Shown piece by piece: positions 17,155 to 26,435 of a stretch of 64,000 nucleotides of DNA (position 1 is the first letter of the stretch; every line of letters begins with the position of its first letter). The notes under the pieces are model-generated. The model searched no databases. It was not told the origin of the DNA and saw only the letters and a list, made by a program, of their open reading frames with translations. The position numbers and the translations under genes were made by a program. The stretch is from DCFW01 sp963790715 (lineage in GTDB: Bacteria > Bacteroidota > Bacteroidia > Bacteroidales > Bacteroidaceae): assembly GCA_963790715.1 (NCBI GenBank), contig CAWBPN010000018.1, forward strand, positions 1,178,001 through 1,242,000, read 5' to 3'.

Positions 17155-19188
17155 ATGAAAAGATTATTTTCTGTATTGCTGGTGCTGTTTAGTGTACTTA
17201 CAATACAAGCGCAACTAAAAGAACCGGTCAAATTTAAGGCCGAATTAAGTAACATAAAAGGTGCTACGGCTGAAATTGTTTTTACCGGTCGTATTGAAAG
17301 CGGATGGCATGTTTATTCAACTAATCTGCCGTCGGGTGGCCCTATTGCCGCTACATTCAATGTGGATAAATTGGATGGTGTTGAATTGGTTGGTAAACTT
17401 ACGCCGCGCGGTAAGGAAATAGCTAAACACGACCCCATATTTGATATGGATGTCCGCTATTTCGTTGGTTCGGTGACTTTTGTACAAAAGATAAAGTTTA
17501 CAAAACCTAATTATAAAATAAGTGCTTATCTTGAATATGGTACATGCAATGACCAAAACTGCATGCCGCCTACACAGGTAAACTTTAAGAAATCGGGGAA
17601 AGCTCCTGCCACTGTTGCGGCAAGTCCTGACAATAAGGCTGCACAAACTGCAGCAACCGCCACTACTGCTGATACCACGGCTAAGGCTGTAACGGATACG
17701 GCAATGAAGGCTACGTTAGATACTGCAAAAACGGTGGCTCCGGTTAATGCTGATTTATGGAAACCTGTTATCACGCAGCTTAACAAGTTCAACGGTACGA
17801 CATCGCAAAAAGATAATTCATGGCTTTATATTTTTGTTATGGGGTTCTTGGGCGGTCTTGTAGCATTGCTAACACCGTGCGTTTGGCCTATAATACCGAT
17901 GACGGTAAGTTTCTTCCTGAAACGCAATAAAGAAAAGAGTAAAGCTATAAAAGAAGCCATAACTTATGGCGTTTCTATAGTGGTAATATATGTGACTTTG
18001 GGATTGGTGATTACTGTGCTGTTCGGCGCAAGTAAGCTGAATGATTTGGCTACTAATGCCATATTCAACATATTCTTCTGCTTATTGCTGGTCGTATTCG
18101 CCGCTTCATTCTTCGGAGCATTCGAAATACAGCTGCCTTCAAAATGGAGTACGAAAGTTGACAGTAAGGCCGGTAATGCCGGTGGTTTGTTGAGTATCTT
18201 CTTGATGGCGTTTACTCTGACACTTGTTTCTTTTTCTTGCACAGGTCCTATTATCGGATTCTTGTTGGTTGGAGTGTCTACATCAGGTAATATCGTAGCT
18301 CCGATGATCGGTATGTTAGGCTTCGCCATTGCTTTGGCTTTGCCGTTTACATTGTTTGCAATGTTCCCTACGTGGCTGAAATCAATGCCTAAGTCGGGCG
18401 GTTGGATGAATGTTATCAAAGTAGTGTTAGGCTTCATCGAATTGGCATTCGCTCTTAAATTCTTATCCGTTGCCGATTTGGCTTATGGTTGGCATATACT
18501 CGACAGGGAAACGTTCCTGGCATTATGGATAGTAATATTTGCATTGTTGGGATTCTACTTGCTGGGCAAAATAAAATTCCCGCACGACGATGACGAAACA
18601 CATATCGGCGTTACAAGGTTTTTCCTGGCGTTATTCTCACTTGCATTTGCAGTGTATATGGTGCCCGGCTTATGGGGTGCTCCACTGAAAGCCGTAAGTG
18701 CTTTCTCTCCACCTATGAGTACTCAGGATTTCAATCTTTACAATAATGAAGTAAAAGCCAAGTTCAACGATTACGACAAAGGTATGGCGTATGCGCAGCA
18801 ACAAAGCAAACCGGTATTAATTGACTTTACAGGTTTCGGTTGTGTAAACTGCCGCAAGATGGAACTTGCCGTGTGGACTGACCCTAAGGTAAGTGATATT
18901 ATCAATAAGAAATATGTACTGATATCTTTGTATGTTGATGACAAAACACCGCTGCCGCAACCGATTACCATAAAAGAAAACGGTGAAGAGCGCACATTAC
19001 GTACGCTTGGTGACAGATGGAGTTATCTGCAACGTGAGAAATTCGGTGCCAATGCTCAACCGTTCTACGTGTTGGTGGATAATCAAGGCAATCTTCTAAA
19101 TAAATCATATTCGTATAACGAGGATATAAAGAAATATGTTGATTTCTTGCAAGTGGGGTTGAATAACTACAATAAAAGAAAACAATGA
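17155..19188 (+). CDS. dsbD: DsbD family thiol:disulfide interchange protein
   Basis: 677 aa, full length for the family. A signal peptide (MKRLFSVLLVLFSVLTIQAQ) leads to the periplasmic N-terminal DsbDα-like domain (residues ~20-150) with the Cys pair region YGTCNDQNCMPP. An Ala/Thr-rich linker follows (AQTAATATTADTTAK). Residues ~220-530 form the CcdA-like membrane core with conserved TPCVWPIIPMTVSFF and FSCTGPIIGF cysteines. The C-terminal thioredoxin domain has FGCVNCRKME with Cys563/Cys566. DsbD carries electrons from cytoplasmic thioredoxin to periplasmic reductases such as TlpA-like proteins. Its stop overlaps the next start by 4 nt. Confidence 0.93.
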   Translation: MKRLFSVLLVLFSVLTIQAQLKEPVKFKAELSNIKGATAEIVFTGRIESGWHVYSTNLPSGGPIAATFNVDKLDGVELVGKLTPRGKEIAKHDPIFDMDVRYFVGSVTFVQKIKFTKPNYKISAYLEYGTCNDQNCMPPTQVNFKKSGKAPATVAASPDNKAAQTAATATTADTTAKAVTDTAMKATLDTAKTVAPVNADLWKPVITQLNKFNGTTSQKDNSWLYIFVMGFLGGLVALLTPCVWPIIPMTVSFFLKRNKEKSKAIKEAITYGVSIVVIYVTLGLVITVLFGASKLNDLATNAIFNIFFCLLLVVFAASFFGAFEIQLPSKWSTKVDSKAGNAGGLLSIFLMAFTLTLVSFSCTGPIIGFLLVGVSTSGNIVAPMIGMLGFAIALALPFTLFAMFPTWLKSMPKSGGWMNVIKVVLGFIELAFALKFLSVADLAYGWHILDRETFLALWIVIFALLGFYLLGKIKFPHDDDETHIGVTRFFLALFSLAFAVYMVPGLWGAPLKAVSAFSPPMSTQDFNLYNNEVKAKFNDYDKGMAYAQQQSKPVLIDFTGFGCVNCRKMELAVWTDPKVSDIINKKYVLISLYVDDKTPLPQPITIKENGEERTLRTLGDRWSYLQREKFGANAQPFYVLVDNQGNLLNKSYSYNEDIKKYVDFLQVGLNNYNKRKQ

Positions 19189-20471
19189 TAGAAGAAAGTA
19201 AACGAAAAAATATCATTAAACTAATAAATAAAGAAGTTGTTCCTGCCATAGGTTGTACAGAGCCTATGGCAGTAGCTCTTTGTACTGCCAAGGCAACTGA
19301 AACTCTCGGTTGCAAACCTGAGAAGATAGAAACATTATTAAGCGCAAACATACTTAAGAATGCCATGGGTGTGGGTATTCCTGGAACAGGTATGATAGGG
19401 TTGCCTATTGCAATAGCTTTGGGCGCACTTATCGGAAAGTCGGAGTATCAATTGGAAGTACTGAAAGATGCAACTCCCGAAAATGTTGATGAAGGCAAGG
19501 CATATATATCTGAAAACCTTATACATGTAGAGTTAAAAGAAGGTATTACCGAAAAACTATATATAGAGGTCGTTTGTTCGTCAGGCGATAAAAAGGCTTT
19601 GGCTATAATAGCAGGTGGGCATACTAACTTTGTGTATGTTGATAAATGCGGAGAGGTGCTGCTTGATAAACGTCAACCGGCCGGCAAAGAAGCCGATGAA
19701 GATGAGATACAATTGGACATGCACTCTGTGTATGAATTTGCCGATGAAGCGCCACTTGACGAAATATCGTTCATTCTTGAAACAAAAAAGCTGAATGAGC
19801 AGGCGGCCTGTGATGCTTTAAAAGGAAATTACGGGCATAATTTGGGCAAAACGATTGAGCGCCCGCTTTGTAAAGGTATTATGGGCGACAGTATTTTTTC
19901 ACATATTCTTGCCGTAACGGCTTCGGCTTGCGATGCCCGTATGGGTGGAGCAATGATTCCGGTAATGAGTAATTCAGGCAGTGGAAATCAGGGTATATGC
20001 GCCACCAATCCTGTTGTGGTGTATGCCGAAGAAAACAACAATACGCAGGAAGAGCTGATTCGTGCTCTTACTCTCAGCCATCTTACGGCAATATATATCA
20101 AACAAAGTTTGGGCAAGCTATCGGCACTGTGCGGTTGCGTTGTTGCCTCAATAGGTTCAAGTTGCGGTATCACTTATTTGATGGGAGGTAAGTTTGAACA
20201 AGTTTGCCATTCGGTAAAGAATATGATAGCCAATCTTACGGGAATGATTTGCGACGGTGCAAAACCCAGTTGCGCTTTGAAAATAACGTCAGGCGTATCA
20301 ACCGCTTTGTTGTCGGCAATCCTGTCGATGGAGAACGAATGCGTAAGTTCGGCCGAAGGCATTATTGACAATGATGTCGACATTTCAATTCACAATCTTA
20401 CGTCTATCGGAGCTGATGCGATGAGTGAGACCGATAAGGCCGTGCTGAATATTATGACACATAAGCATTAA
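19185..20471 (+). CDS. Cysteine desulfidase-like protein (UPF0597/YhaM/CyuA family)
   Basis: 428 aa, usual length. The N-terminal motif VVPAIGCTEPMAVALC with Cys24, the HNLGK and GSGNQGI segments, and the later CGCVVASIGSSCGITYLMGG and MICDGAKPSCALK cysteine clusters match the UPF0597 family. This family is related to the Fe-S L-serine dehydratases; members split L-cysteine to pyruvate, ammonia and sulfide using a [4Fe-4S] cluster held by three cysteines. No signal peptide, so it is cytoplasmic. The start ATGA overlaps the DsbD stop, which indicates coupled translation and a link between thiol-electron supply and cysteine breakdown. The substrate is inferred from the family. Confidence 0.85.
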   Translation: MIEESKRKNIIKLINKEVVPAIGCTEPMAVALCTAKATETLGCKPEKIETLLSANILKNAMGVGIPGTGMIGLPIAIALGALIGKSEYQLEVLKDATPENVDEGKAYISENLIHVELKEGITEKLYIEVVCSSGDKKALAIIAGGHTNFVYVDKCGEVLLDKRQPAGKEADEDEIQLDMHSVYEFADEAPLDEISFILETKKLNEQAACDALKGNYGHNLGKTIERPLCKGIMGDSIFSHILAVTASACDARMGGAMIPVMSNSGSGNQGICATNPVVVYAEENNNTQEELIRALTLSHLTAIYIKQSLGKLSALCGCVVASIGSSCGITYLMGGKFEQVCHSVKNMIANLTGMICDGAKPSCALKITSGVSTALLSAILSMENECVSSAEGIIDNDVDISIHNLTSIGADAMSETDKAVLNIMTHKH

Positions 20472-21472
20472 TCCCATACTCCCGGAATCGGTTCTCCGCA
20501 TTTCGGACATTTGCCGCCGGAGATATTGTTGTAATCAACAGTAAATCCGTGGCGATGAATAAGTAGTTTTTTACAATTTGGACAGTAGGTGTTTTCACCT
20601 TCCATTTCACTTATGTTGCCGATGTAAATGTATTTCATTCCGGATTGCAGGGCTATGTCACGTGCCAGCAACAAGCTTTTCAATGGAGTAGGCGGAATAT
20701 TATTCATCCTGTATATCGGGAAGAAACGGCTGAAATGAAGAGGCGTTTCGGTAAAACCGTTGGCTGCCAACCATTGGCACATTGAACGTATCATGTCCGG
20801 GGCATCGTTATAAGTCGGTATTAATAAGTTGGTAATCTCCAGCCATACTCCTGCATCGCGAAGAACTTTCAATGTACGCAAGACCGGTTGTAAACTGCCG
20901 TTGGTAACTCTTGAATATTGTTTGTCATCGAAGAATTTCAAATCAATATTGGCCGCATCAATTACTTGGCTTAACTTGCGAATAGGTTCTTCATTGATGT
21001 AACCGTTCGATACTATAATATTTTTGATTCCTGCTTCATGTGCCAGATTGGCCGTATCATATATGTATTCGTATGCTACAAGCGGCTCGGTATAGGTATA
21101 AGCAATTGTGGGGCAATTAGCATTCTTGCATTTATTCACCACATCTTCGGGCTGCATATTTATATGGTTTATTGACAAATATGCTGCTTGGGATATTTCC
21201 CAATTTTGGCAATTGTGGCACGCAAAATTACATCCTGTTGAGGCAATTGACAGACACCTGCTGCCGGGAAGGAAATGGAATAGCGGTTTCTTTTCTATCG
21301 GGTCATTGCAGACGGCGCATAAGTGGCCGTATGAAGTCGCATAGAGTATGTTGCCATGATTTATGCGGTTGCTGCACAAACCCGGCTGCGTTTCCGACAA
21401 TTTGCATTCATGCGGACATAAGTCGCATTGAACCCCATTGGGTGTATTATGCCAGTATAGTGCTTCCTTCAT
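20468..21472 (-). CDS. amrS: AmmeMemoRadiSam system radical SAM enzyme
   Basis: 334 aa. The radical SAM cluster motif CNFACHNC supplies Cys81, Cys85 and Cys88, preceded by the family's ECxLxExQPGLCSNRxNxxG region and PLFHFLPGSRCLSIASTGC. The C-terminus carries a zinc-ribbon-like pair (CPNC and CPKC). The sequence is close to pyruvate-formate-lyase-activating-like enzymes but belongs to the AmrS type that co-occurs with Memo and AMMECR1 proteins, encoded 2 nt upstream here. Its reaction is not known to me. The gene converges on the cysteine desulfidase gene; the two stop codons share the palindrome TTAA (20468-20471). Confidence 0.88.
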   Translation of the reverse strand: MKEALYWHNTPNGVQCDLCPHECKLSETQPGLCSNRINHGNILYATSYGHLCAVCNDPIEKKPLFHFLPGSRCLSIASTGCNFACHNCQNWEISQAAYLSINHINMQPEDVVNKCKNANCPTIAYTYTEPLVAYEYIYDTANLAHEAGIKNIIVSNGYINEEPIRKLSQVIDAANIDLKFFDDKQYSRVTNGSLQPVLRTLKVLRDAGVWLEITNLLIPTYNDAPDMIRSMCQWLAANGFTETPLHFSRFFPIYRMNNIPPTPLKSLLLARDIALQSGMKYIYIGNISEMEGENTYCPNCKKLLIHRHGFTVDYNNISGGKCPKCGEPIPGVWD

Positions 21473-21474
21473 GA

Positions 21475-22962
21475 TTATTCTTTTTCGTTAAAAACAACAG
21501 CTTCGTATGTGTAAAGGTCGGCATCTTTCCATCCATTCCATCCTAATCCTGCCTTGTCCTGCGAACAATGGCCGAGAAACTCCTCTTTAGTCCAGTGCGT
21601 TTCATCGGCAACTTGAGGTAGGAAAGTGCCGCTTCGTCCGTTTTTCTTAATATAAATTCCCTGTTTGCCCAAGATGAAGTCATCGACACTTTTGATTTTC
21701 TTCAATGGTGACAGCACGGATATTTCTATCTTCACACTGTCGAGCTCGCTTTGGCGCAAAGAAGTAAAGCGGGGGTCTTCGAATGCGGCGGCCTGAGCCA
21801 TGTCTTCAACCACTTCATACAACGGTCTTTCATTCCCGAAATGACCGATGCAACCACGTAAATGTCCGCTTTCATTAAGTGTTACAAAAGCACCGCACGC
21901 CATTTTTAGTGTCGGCGTCAAATTAGAATCGACATACGAAGGCAATGCCTTGCCATTTAGTTTGTTGGTGATTGACTTGCGGGCTATTAACAGCAATGTT
22001 TGTTTCTCTTTATCGGATAGAGAAAATTCCATCTCGGCATGCTTGCGAACGAAAGAAAAAGCATGGTAACCGACGACTCTTCCCTTCTCTCCGTAAATCG
22101 GAGCATCGCCTGAATTGCGATACTGAATATGGTGAATGGCAATATCCTGTTGTTGCGAAGTTATGTCCAACAATGTGAGTATAGCACTTTGTCCGCATGC
22201 ACTGGTAGCCAGATTAGGAATATCCTCTGTTTCGTTGCGTTTCAATGCTTCAACAAATTCTTGCGGTGAACCTGTTGCCACAGCGTCACCGGTACGTTTG
22301 TCGACTTTCAACGCATCATTGTAGGAAGGATAATGTGAGAAATCGCTGCTTATGACGAATAAGTTTTTATCGTTGAAGTACGGTTTCAAAGCTTCTGCTA
22401 TCTCAGCTATTATTTTTGCCGATTGCGTGGCAACGATAATAGGTACGATGGGCGGCACTTTCTTCAGATGATATTGAAGGAACGGCAATTGCACTTCAAG
22501 GCAATGCTCTTTGCCATGTGCGGCAGGATTGAAGCTGAAGCATTTGTGTTCGTTTATCAGCTTATTGCAAAGGGCAGTATCAACTTCCACATTACCTAAT
22601 GGTGTGGAATAGAACGCGTATTGCTTATCCACCGAGGCTTCGTCCATATACACAAGGTGGCTTGGCCCTATCAGAAAGATATGCTCATAATAGTAATCGG
22701 GGTTGATAGAAGCAAAAGCCGACGCAGCGACGCTTCCCGAAAAGACATAACCGGCATGGGGAACAATGACGGCTGCTATATTGTCATCATTAGCGGACTC
22801 TGCTTTGGCAAAAAATCCTGATAACATCTTCGTCAACTCAGTTTTGTCGGCAGGATAGAACGAACCGGCTACAGCTGTAGGACGTACTGCGGCTGAAGAG
22901 GAATTACCTCCGAAGACATAAGTACCAAACATGATGATTATAATTAAAATTGATTTACGCAT
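21475..22962 (-). CDS. AmrB-AmrA fusion: Memo-like protein joined to an AMMECR1 domain
   Basis: 495 aa. A signal-like N-terminus (SILIIIIMFGTYVFGGNSSSA) precedes a Memo domain at ~25-300 with VRPTAVAGSFYPAD, VVPHAGYVFSGSVAASAF, LIGPSHL and SSDFSHYP, the His/Asp/Cys-lined pocket of the Memo family (related to LigB dioxygenases). Residues ~310-495 are an AMMECR1 domain with its LRGCIGHF signature and KIEISVLSPLKKI. Both parts occur as separate genes elsewhere and act together with the radical SAM protein encoded next. The signal-like segment is odd for a partner of a cytoplasmic Fe-S enzyme; a start further in cannot be excluded, but the first Met is the only one before VRPTAVAG. Confidence 0.88.
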   Translation of the reverse strand: MRKSILIIIIMFGTYVFGGNSSSAAVRPTAVAGSFYPADKTELTKMLSGFFAKAESANDDNIAAVIVPHAGYVFSGSVAASAFASINPDYYYEHIFLIGPSHLVYMDEASVDKQYAFYSTPLGNVEVDTALCNKLINEHKCFSFNPAAHGKEHCLEVQLPFLQYHLKKVPPIVPIIVATQSAKIIAEIAEALKPYFNDKNLFVISSDFSHYPSYNDALKVDKRTGDAVATGSPQEFVEALKRNETEDIPNLATSACGQSAILTLLDITSQQQDIAIHHIQYRNSGDAPIYGEKGRVVGYHAFSFVRKHAEMEFSLSDKEKQTLLLIARKSITNKLNGKALPSYVDSNLTPTLKMACGAFVTLNESGHLRGCIGHFGNERPLYEVVEDMAQAAAFEDPRFTSLRQSELDSVKIEISVLSPLKKIKSVDDFILGKQGIYIKKNGRSGTFLPQVADETHWTKEEFLGHCSQDKAGLGWNGWKDADLYTYEAVVFNEKE

Positions 22963-23238
22963 TTACTACAAATATATCATAATCAAGTGTCTCGTGCAAT
23001 ATTTTGGCATTAATTTTATTCGTAATCTGTTAAGGTGTTTTTATGTTTGTTATTTCCGATTTGAGTAAAATTTGAATAATAATTGCACAAAAAATGCACA
23101 ATTTTTAAGATGTTCAGCGGTAAAAAGTCGAATATAATTAAAATGTGTTACAAGAAGAAACTAATATGTAACATAATTTATGCTATAATATTATATAATC
23201 ATGTATTTTTATGATCTCTAATATAAATTATATCAATA
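22963..23238. other. AT-rich non-coding region entering the island
   Basis: No gene seen. From about 23033 the sequence is nearly identical to 27354 onward (start of the duplicated block). A TATGTTTG at 23042-23049 fits the -7 consensus, but the corresponding place in the second copy has lost a T and does not, so it is not clearly a promoter. Confidence 0.6.
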
Positions 23239-23679
23239 ATGAAAAACAAACTTTGTATCATAATATTACTATCACTATTTATAAGTGGGTGTAACAAAAT
23301 AACCAGAGATAAATCAAAAGATGATGCAATTGTGAGATTTGATAGTCAGAATTATGATTTTGGCAATATCAAGATGCACAAAATAATAAGTCATACTTTT
23401 TATTATAAGAATATAGGTCAATGTGCTTTTTATATTAATGACATAAAAACATCCTGCGGATGCACAATACCTCATTGGACTAAAGAACCGGTAAAGCCTA
23501 ATAGTAAAGGCTCCATTAAAATAGATTTCATAAATCCGTCATATGGCGAGTTTGATAAATGCGCTATGATAATATGAATATTATTGGTCGTCATTTATAT
23601 TTAATTTTAAAAGGAAAAATCACTAAGTAAAGAAATAAATATAACAATGGTATTATATAATAAGATTGAAATTTTAGTA
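23033..23679. repeat. Duplicated block, copy 1 (leader + DUF1573 gene + first codons of ligase gene)
   Basis: About 647 bp nearly identical to 27354-27997. It includes ~205 bp of upstream DNA, the DUF1573 gene and the first ten codons of the O-antigen-ligase-like gene (from the ATG at 23647), after which the copies diverge abruptly and this copy meets a stop. The decay in copy 1 shows that copy 2 is the functional one. Confidence 0.88.
23239..23577 (+). pseudogene. DUF1573 lipoprotein, frameshifted copy
   Basis: 112 aa up to a premature stop. It matches the intact copy at 27560 almost residue for residue (lipoprotein signal ending ISGC, then IVRFDSQNYDFGNIKMHKIISHTFYYKN, SCGCTIPHWTKEPVKP). 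A small difference around 23572-23582, where copy 1 is one nucleotide shorter than copy 2, creates a TGA and removes the last 17 residues. The downstream bases still encode the lost tail in another frame. The Ig-like β-sandwich would lack its final strand, so it is probably non-functional. Confidence 0.8.
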
Positions 23680-23702
23680 TATAAAATTAAAGATTAAAGA
23701 TA

Positions 23703-23957
23703 ATGAGAAACGTAATTAAAAGCTCTATATGGTCATGTGTGTTATTCATTTTATTGACAGATATAGTAAATAGACATTTTTCTCCTTCATTTTTTGTTTG
23801 GTACTTAAGTATAGTAACTATTGTATATTCAATAATATTTATCTTACTATTTTTCAAACAAAGAAGAATAAAAGAGCCATCAAAATGGTTTTTGGCAATG
23901 GTCGGTGCGCTAATTTTATATTTTATTATTGAAATCGGTGGAATACTCCTGAAATAA
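23703..23957 (+). CDS. Small membrane protein, paralogue of the next gene
   Basis: 84 aa with about three hydrophobic segments: SSIWSCVLFILLTDIV, FFVWYLSIVTIVYSIIFILLFF and WFLAMVGALILYFIIEIGGILL. A short basic loop (KQRRIKEPSK) separates the last two. The central FxxWYxSIVxxVYxxIFIxLFFKQ block is shared with the protein encoded at 23983, so the two arose by tandem duplication. I do not recognise the family. Two-gene arrangement beside envelope redox genes suggests a membrane partner, but that is only context. Confidence 0.6.
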   Translation: MRNVIKSSIWSCVLFILLTDIVNRHFSPSFFVWYLSIVTIVYSIIFILLFFKQRRIKEPSKWFLAMVGALILYFIIEIGGILLK

Positions 23958-23982
23958 ATATTCACATGCTAATAAAAAAGAA

Positions 23983-24213
23983 ATGAAAAAGATAGCAATT
24001 AACTCTTTAACAGTTACATGCGTTTTGCTTATGAGCATTACGCACGTAATTGGTGAACATTACCAGTCATTTCTTATTTGGTATGTTAGTATAGTATCTC
24101 TTGTATATACTACAATTTTCATTGTGCTATTTTTCAAACAAAAAAACATGAAAAATTACAGATGGACAATAGTTGCCATGGTTTTCTATTTTTCTCAGAA
24201 TTGTAGCATTTAA
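23983..24213 (+). CDS. Small membrane protein, paralogue of the preceding gene, possibly shortened
   Basis: 76 aa. MKKIAINSLTVTCVLLMSITHVIGEHYQSF leads into LIWYVSIVSLVYTTIFIVLFFKQKNMKN, clearly homologous to the upstream protein. The C-terminus ends VAMVFYFSQNCSI where the paralogue has a complete third membrane helix, so the end may be altered by a frameshift; an open +1 frame continues past the stop for about 15 codons. Function unknown. Confidence 0.5.
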   Translation: MKKIAINSLTVTCVLLMSITHVIGEHYQSFLIWYVSIVSLVYTTIFIVLFFKQKNMKNYRWTIVAMVFYFSQNCSI

Positions 24214-24296
24214 TTCTTCTTATAAATATGATTGTATAAAATAAAAAAATAACTCAATAATATATTATCAATATTAATAACCCCTGATAAAAGAAA

Positions 24297-25502
24297 ATGA
24301 AACATCTGTTGAATATTAAAAATTTGGTATTATTGCTACTTCTCGGAATTGCAATAATGAATGTATCTGCTGTAAAACGACCGATAAGAGTGTGTAAACT
24401 TAGCGGAACTATTAAAGGTGCGTATAATGGTGAAAAAGTATATCTTTCAAAATATTATTTACCGGACACTGGTTATGTGATGATTCTTGTAAATGTAGAT
24501 TCAGCAATTATAAAAAATGGGAAATATATATTCAAAAATCGTAAGATAAAAAAAACGACATTGGATATGCCAATGATAGTGAGATATATACATAATCATA
24601 AAACCATAATACAATATCCTGTTATCCTTGAGAATACAAATATAGTAATGTACCTTGATACTGCAGGAAAAGGAAAAAATAATAAAGTAATCGGTAGTCC
24701 GAAAACAGAATCAATTATTGAATATTCCAAAGGCGTTAACAAGTATTTAGCTGACAAAGTAGGGATGGATAAAATGAAGAAGTTTGTTGATATTCATAAT
24801 AATACAGCGAGTACTCCGGAAATGCAAAAAGAAGCAATGGATATTTTGAAAGAATATGGCCATGAACAAACGAAATATGCTGCAAACTTTATCTGCTGTC
24901 ATATACCATCATGGATTAGTAATTATCTTTTAGTTACATATTACAGTGACTTTGATAAAGCGACAAAAGATTCTGTAATGGCTGTAATGAAAACAAAATG
25001 GCCTAATAATAGTTTTATAAAAAAACAAATAGCCCAAGAAAAATATGAAAACGAAAAGCATGCCATACAAAATAGAACACCTGTAGGTTCGGATTATAAA
25101 GACTTGGCAATGAAAGATACCTTAGGAATGCCAATGAAAATATCTGATTATGTTCCGAAAAACAAAGTTACATTAGTGGATTTTTGGGCAAGTTGGTGTG
25201 GCCCGTGCCGTCGTGAAATACCCAATATTATCAAACTTTATAATCAATATAAAGATAAAGGATTTGGAGTGATAAGCATCTCTTTCGATGAAAGATCCAA
25301 TGATTGGAAAGGCGCGATTAATGATCTTCATTTGCCATGGCCGCAAATGTCAGACCTTAAGGGATGGAATAGTGAAGGTGCAAAAGTGTATGGCATAATG
25401 GGTATTCCATATACCTTGTTGATAGATCAAAACGGTAAAATTCTTGCTAAGGGGTTAAGAAGCGAAGAATTGGCGACCAAATTATCTGAAATACTGAAAT
25501 AA
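24297..25502 (+). CDS. TlpA-like thioredoxin with DUF4369-type N-terminus (paralogue A)
   Basis: 401 aa. Signal peptide NLVLLLLLGIAIMNVSA. Residues ~30-120 are a DUF4369-like β-domain (CKLSGTIKGAYNGEKVYLSKYY, AIIKNGKYIFKN). A helical middle follows. The thioredoxin domain starts near residue 262 with FWASWCGPCRREIP, Cys301/Cys304, and the cis-Pro loop GIPYTLLID. Periplasmic disulfide reductase expected, receiving electrons from DsbD-type proteins. Its C-terminal ~140 residues are about 94% identical to those of the protein encoded at 32595-33755, while the N-terminal halves differ much more. Confidence 0.87.
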   Translation: MKHLLNIKNLVLLLLLGIAIMNVSAVKRPIRVCKLSGTIKGAYNGEKVYLSKYYLPDTGYVMILVNVDSAIIKNGKYIFKNRKIKKTTLDMPMIVRYIHNHKTIIQYPVILENTNIVMYLDTAGKGKNNKVIGSPKTESIIEYSKGVNKYLADKVGMDKMKKFVDIHNNTASTPEMQKEAMDILKEYGHEQTKYAANFICCHIPSWISNYLLVTYYSDFDKATKDSVMAVMKTKWPNNSFIKKQIAQEKYENEKHAIQNRTPVGSDYKDLAMKDTLGMPMKISDYVPKNKVTLVDFWASWCGPCRREIPNIIKLYNQYKDKGFGVISISFDERSNDWKGAINDLHLPWPQMSDLKGWNSEGAKVYGIMGIPYTLLIDQNGKILAKGLRSEELATKLSEILK

Positions 25503-25528
25503 CTAATATTATTATACAATTATGCCAC

Positions 25529-26391
25529 ATGAAATACGAATATCAAATTAAAAAGCTGCTTGCTATTCTTTTAGCAAGCAGCTTAATTACGGTAATAATT
25601 GCACCGTTAAGGGGAATTGATCTAGGAATCAATGCAACTATCTTTTCATCTTTTGCAGGACTAATAGGGTACTTTATATTTACAAATTATATTTGTAAAC
25701 GTTATGGACGAAAAATTTCTCCTAAATATATTTTATTAGCCATATTATTAGGAATATCAGTTCTCCAAGTTCCAATCAGAATTATAGATCTACGTGGTAC
25801 TATTTGGTCATTGCCAGATTTTATTGTCCATTTGTCCGGAATTATTGGTGGTTATATATATTATTTAAAAAAATGGACTCTAAAAAAGCCATTATATACA
25901 TTACTACCATATATTGTTTAGGATGTGTCTGTATATATTTTGCAATGAATGTCGGTGGATATAATACACTTTTGGGTGTTATTACACCAACTGCTACTTC
26001 TAACTTCACGATGAAAGGATGTAAAGAGAAAGATATATCATTATCTCGATTTAGAGGAAAATATTTAGTTGTAGATTGTTGGTACGAGCAATGTGGTGTA
26101 TGTTTTCATGAATTTCCAAACTTCCAAAAACTTTGTGATAAGTATTCCTCAAATAAAGAAGTAACATGTATCTCTTTGAATATTCATTATCCAAAAGATG
26201 AAAAGGATCCTAAGCAAATGATTATGGAGAATGGTTACACTTTTCCTGTTTATGTATTGATAAATGTGAGTGTAAGAAAAGAATTAAAGCTTGATCGTTT
26301 TCCTATTATTCTTATATTTAATAAGGAAAACAAATTGATTTATCGTGGAAGTCTGAATGAGGCGGAATTGTTGTTAAAACATTATATATAA
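25529..26391 (+). pseudogene. Membrane-thioredoxin fusion protein split by a -1 shift at a slippery A-tract
   Basis: Two overlapping frames, 25529-25921 (130 aa, four hydrophobic segments) and one ending at 26391, together match the single 288-aa protein encoded at 26436-27302. The break falls at CTA AAA AAG (25880-25888). Slipping back one base there gives AAA AAA GCC ATT and joins the frames, restoring KKAII as in the paralogue. A second run TTA AAA AAA (25865-25873) could do the same. The C-terminal domain keeps an intact CGVC thioredoxin motif (WYEQCGVCFHEFP). It is either a recent one-base deletion, or a gene read through by programmed or slippage frameshifting. Confidence 0.78.
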
Positions 26392-26435
26392 AGAGATATG
26401 ACAAAATCTGTAAAATCTTCTTACATACTAATAGA

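Noticed and set aside
25804..25887. Independent start for the thioredoxin half of the split gene
   Set aside because: The first ~25 residues from 25804 do not match the paralogue, whereas the upstream frame does up to the A-run; the halves belong to one gene.
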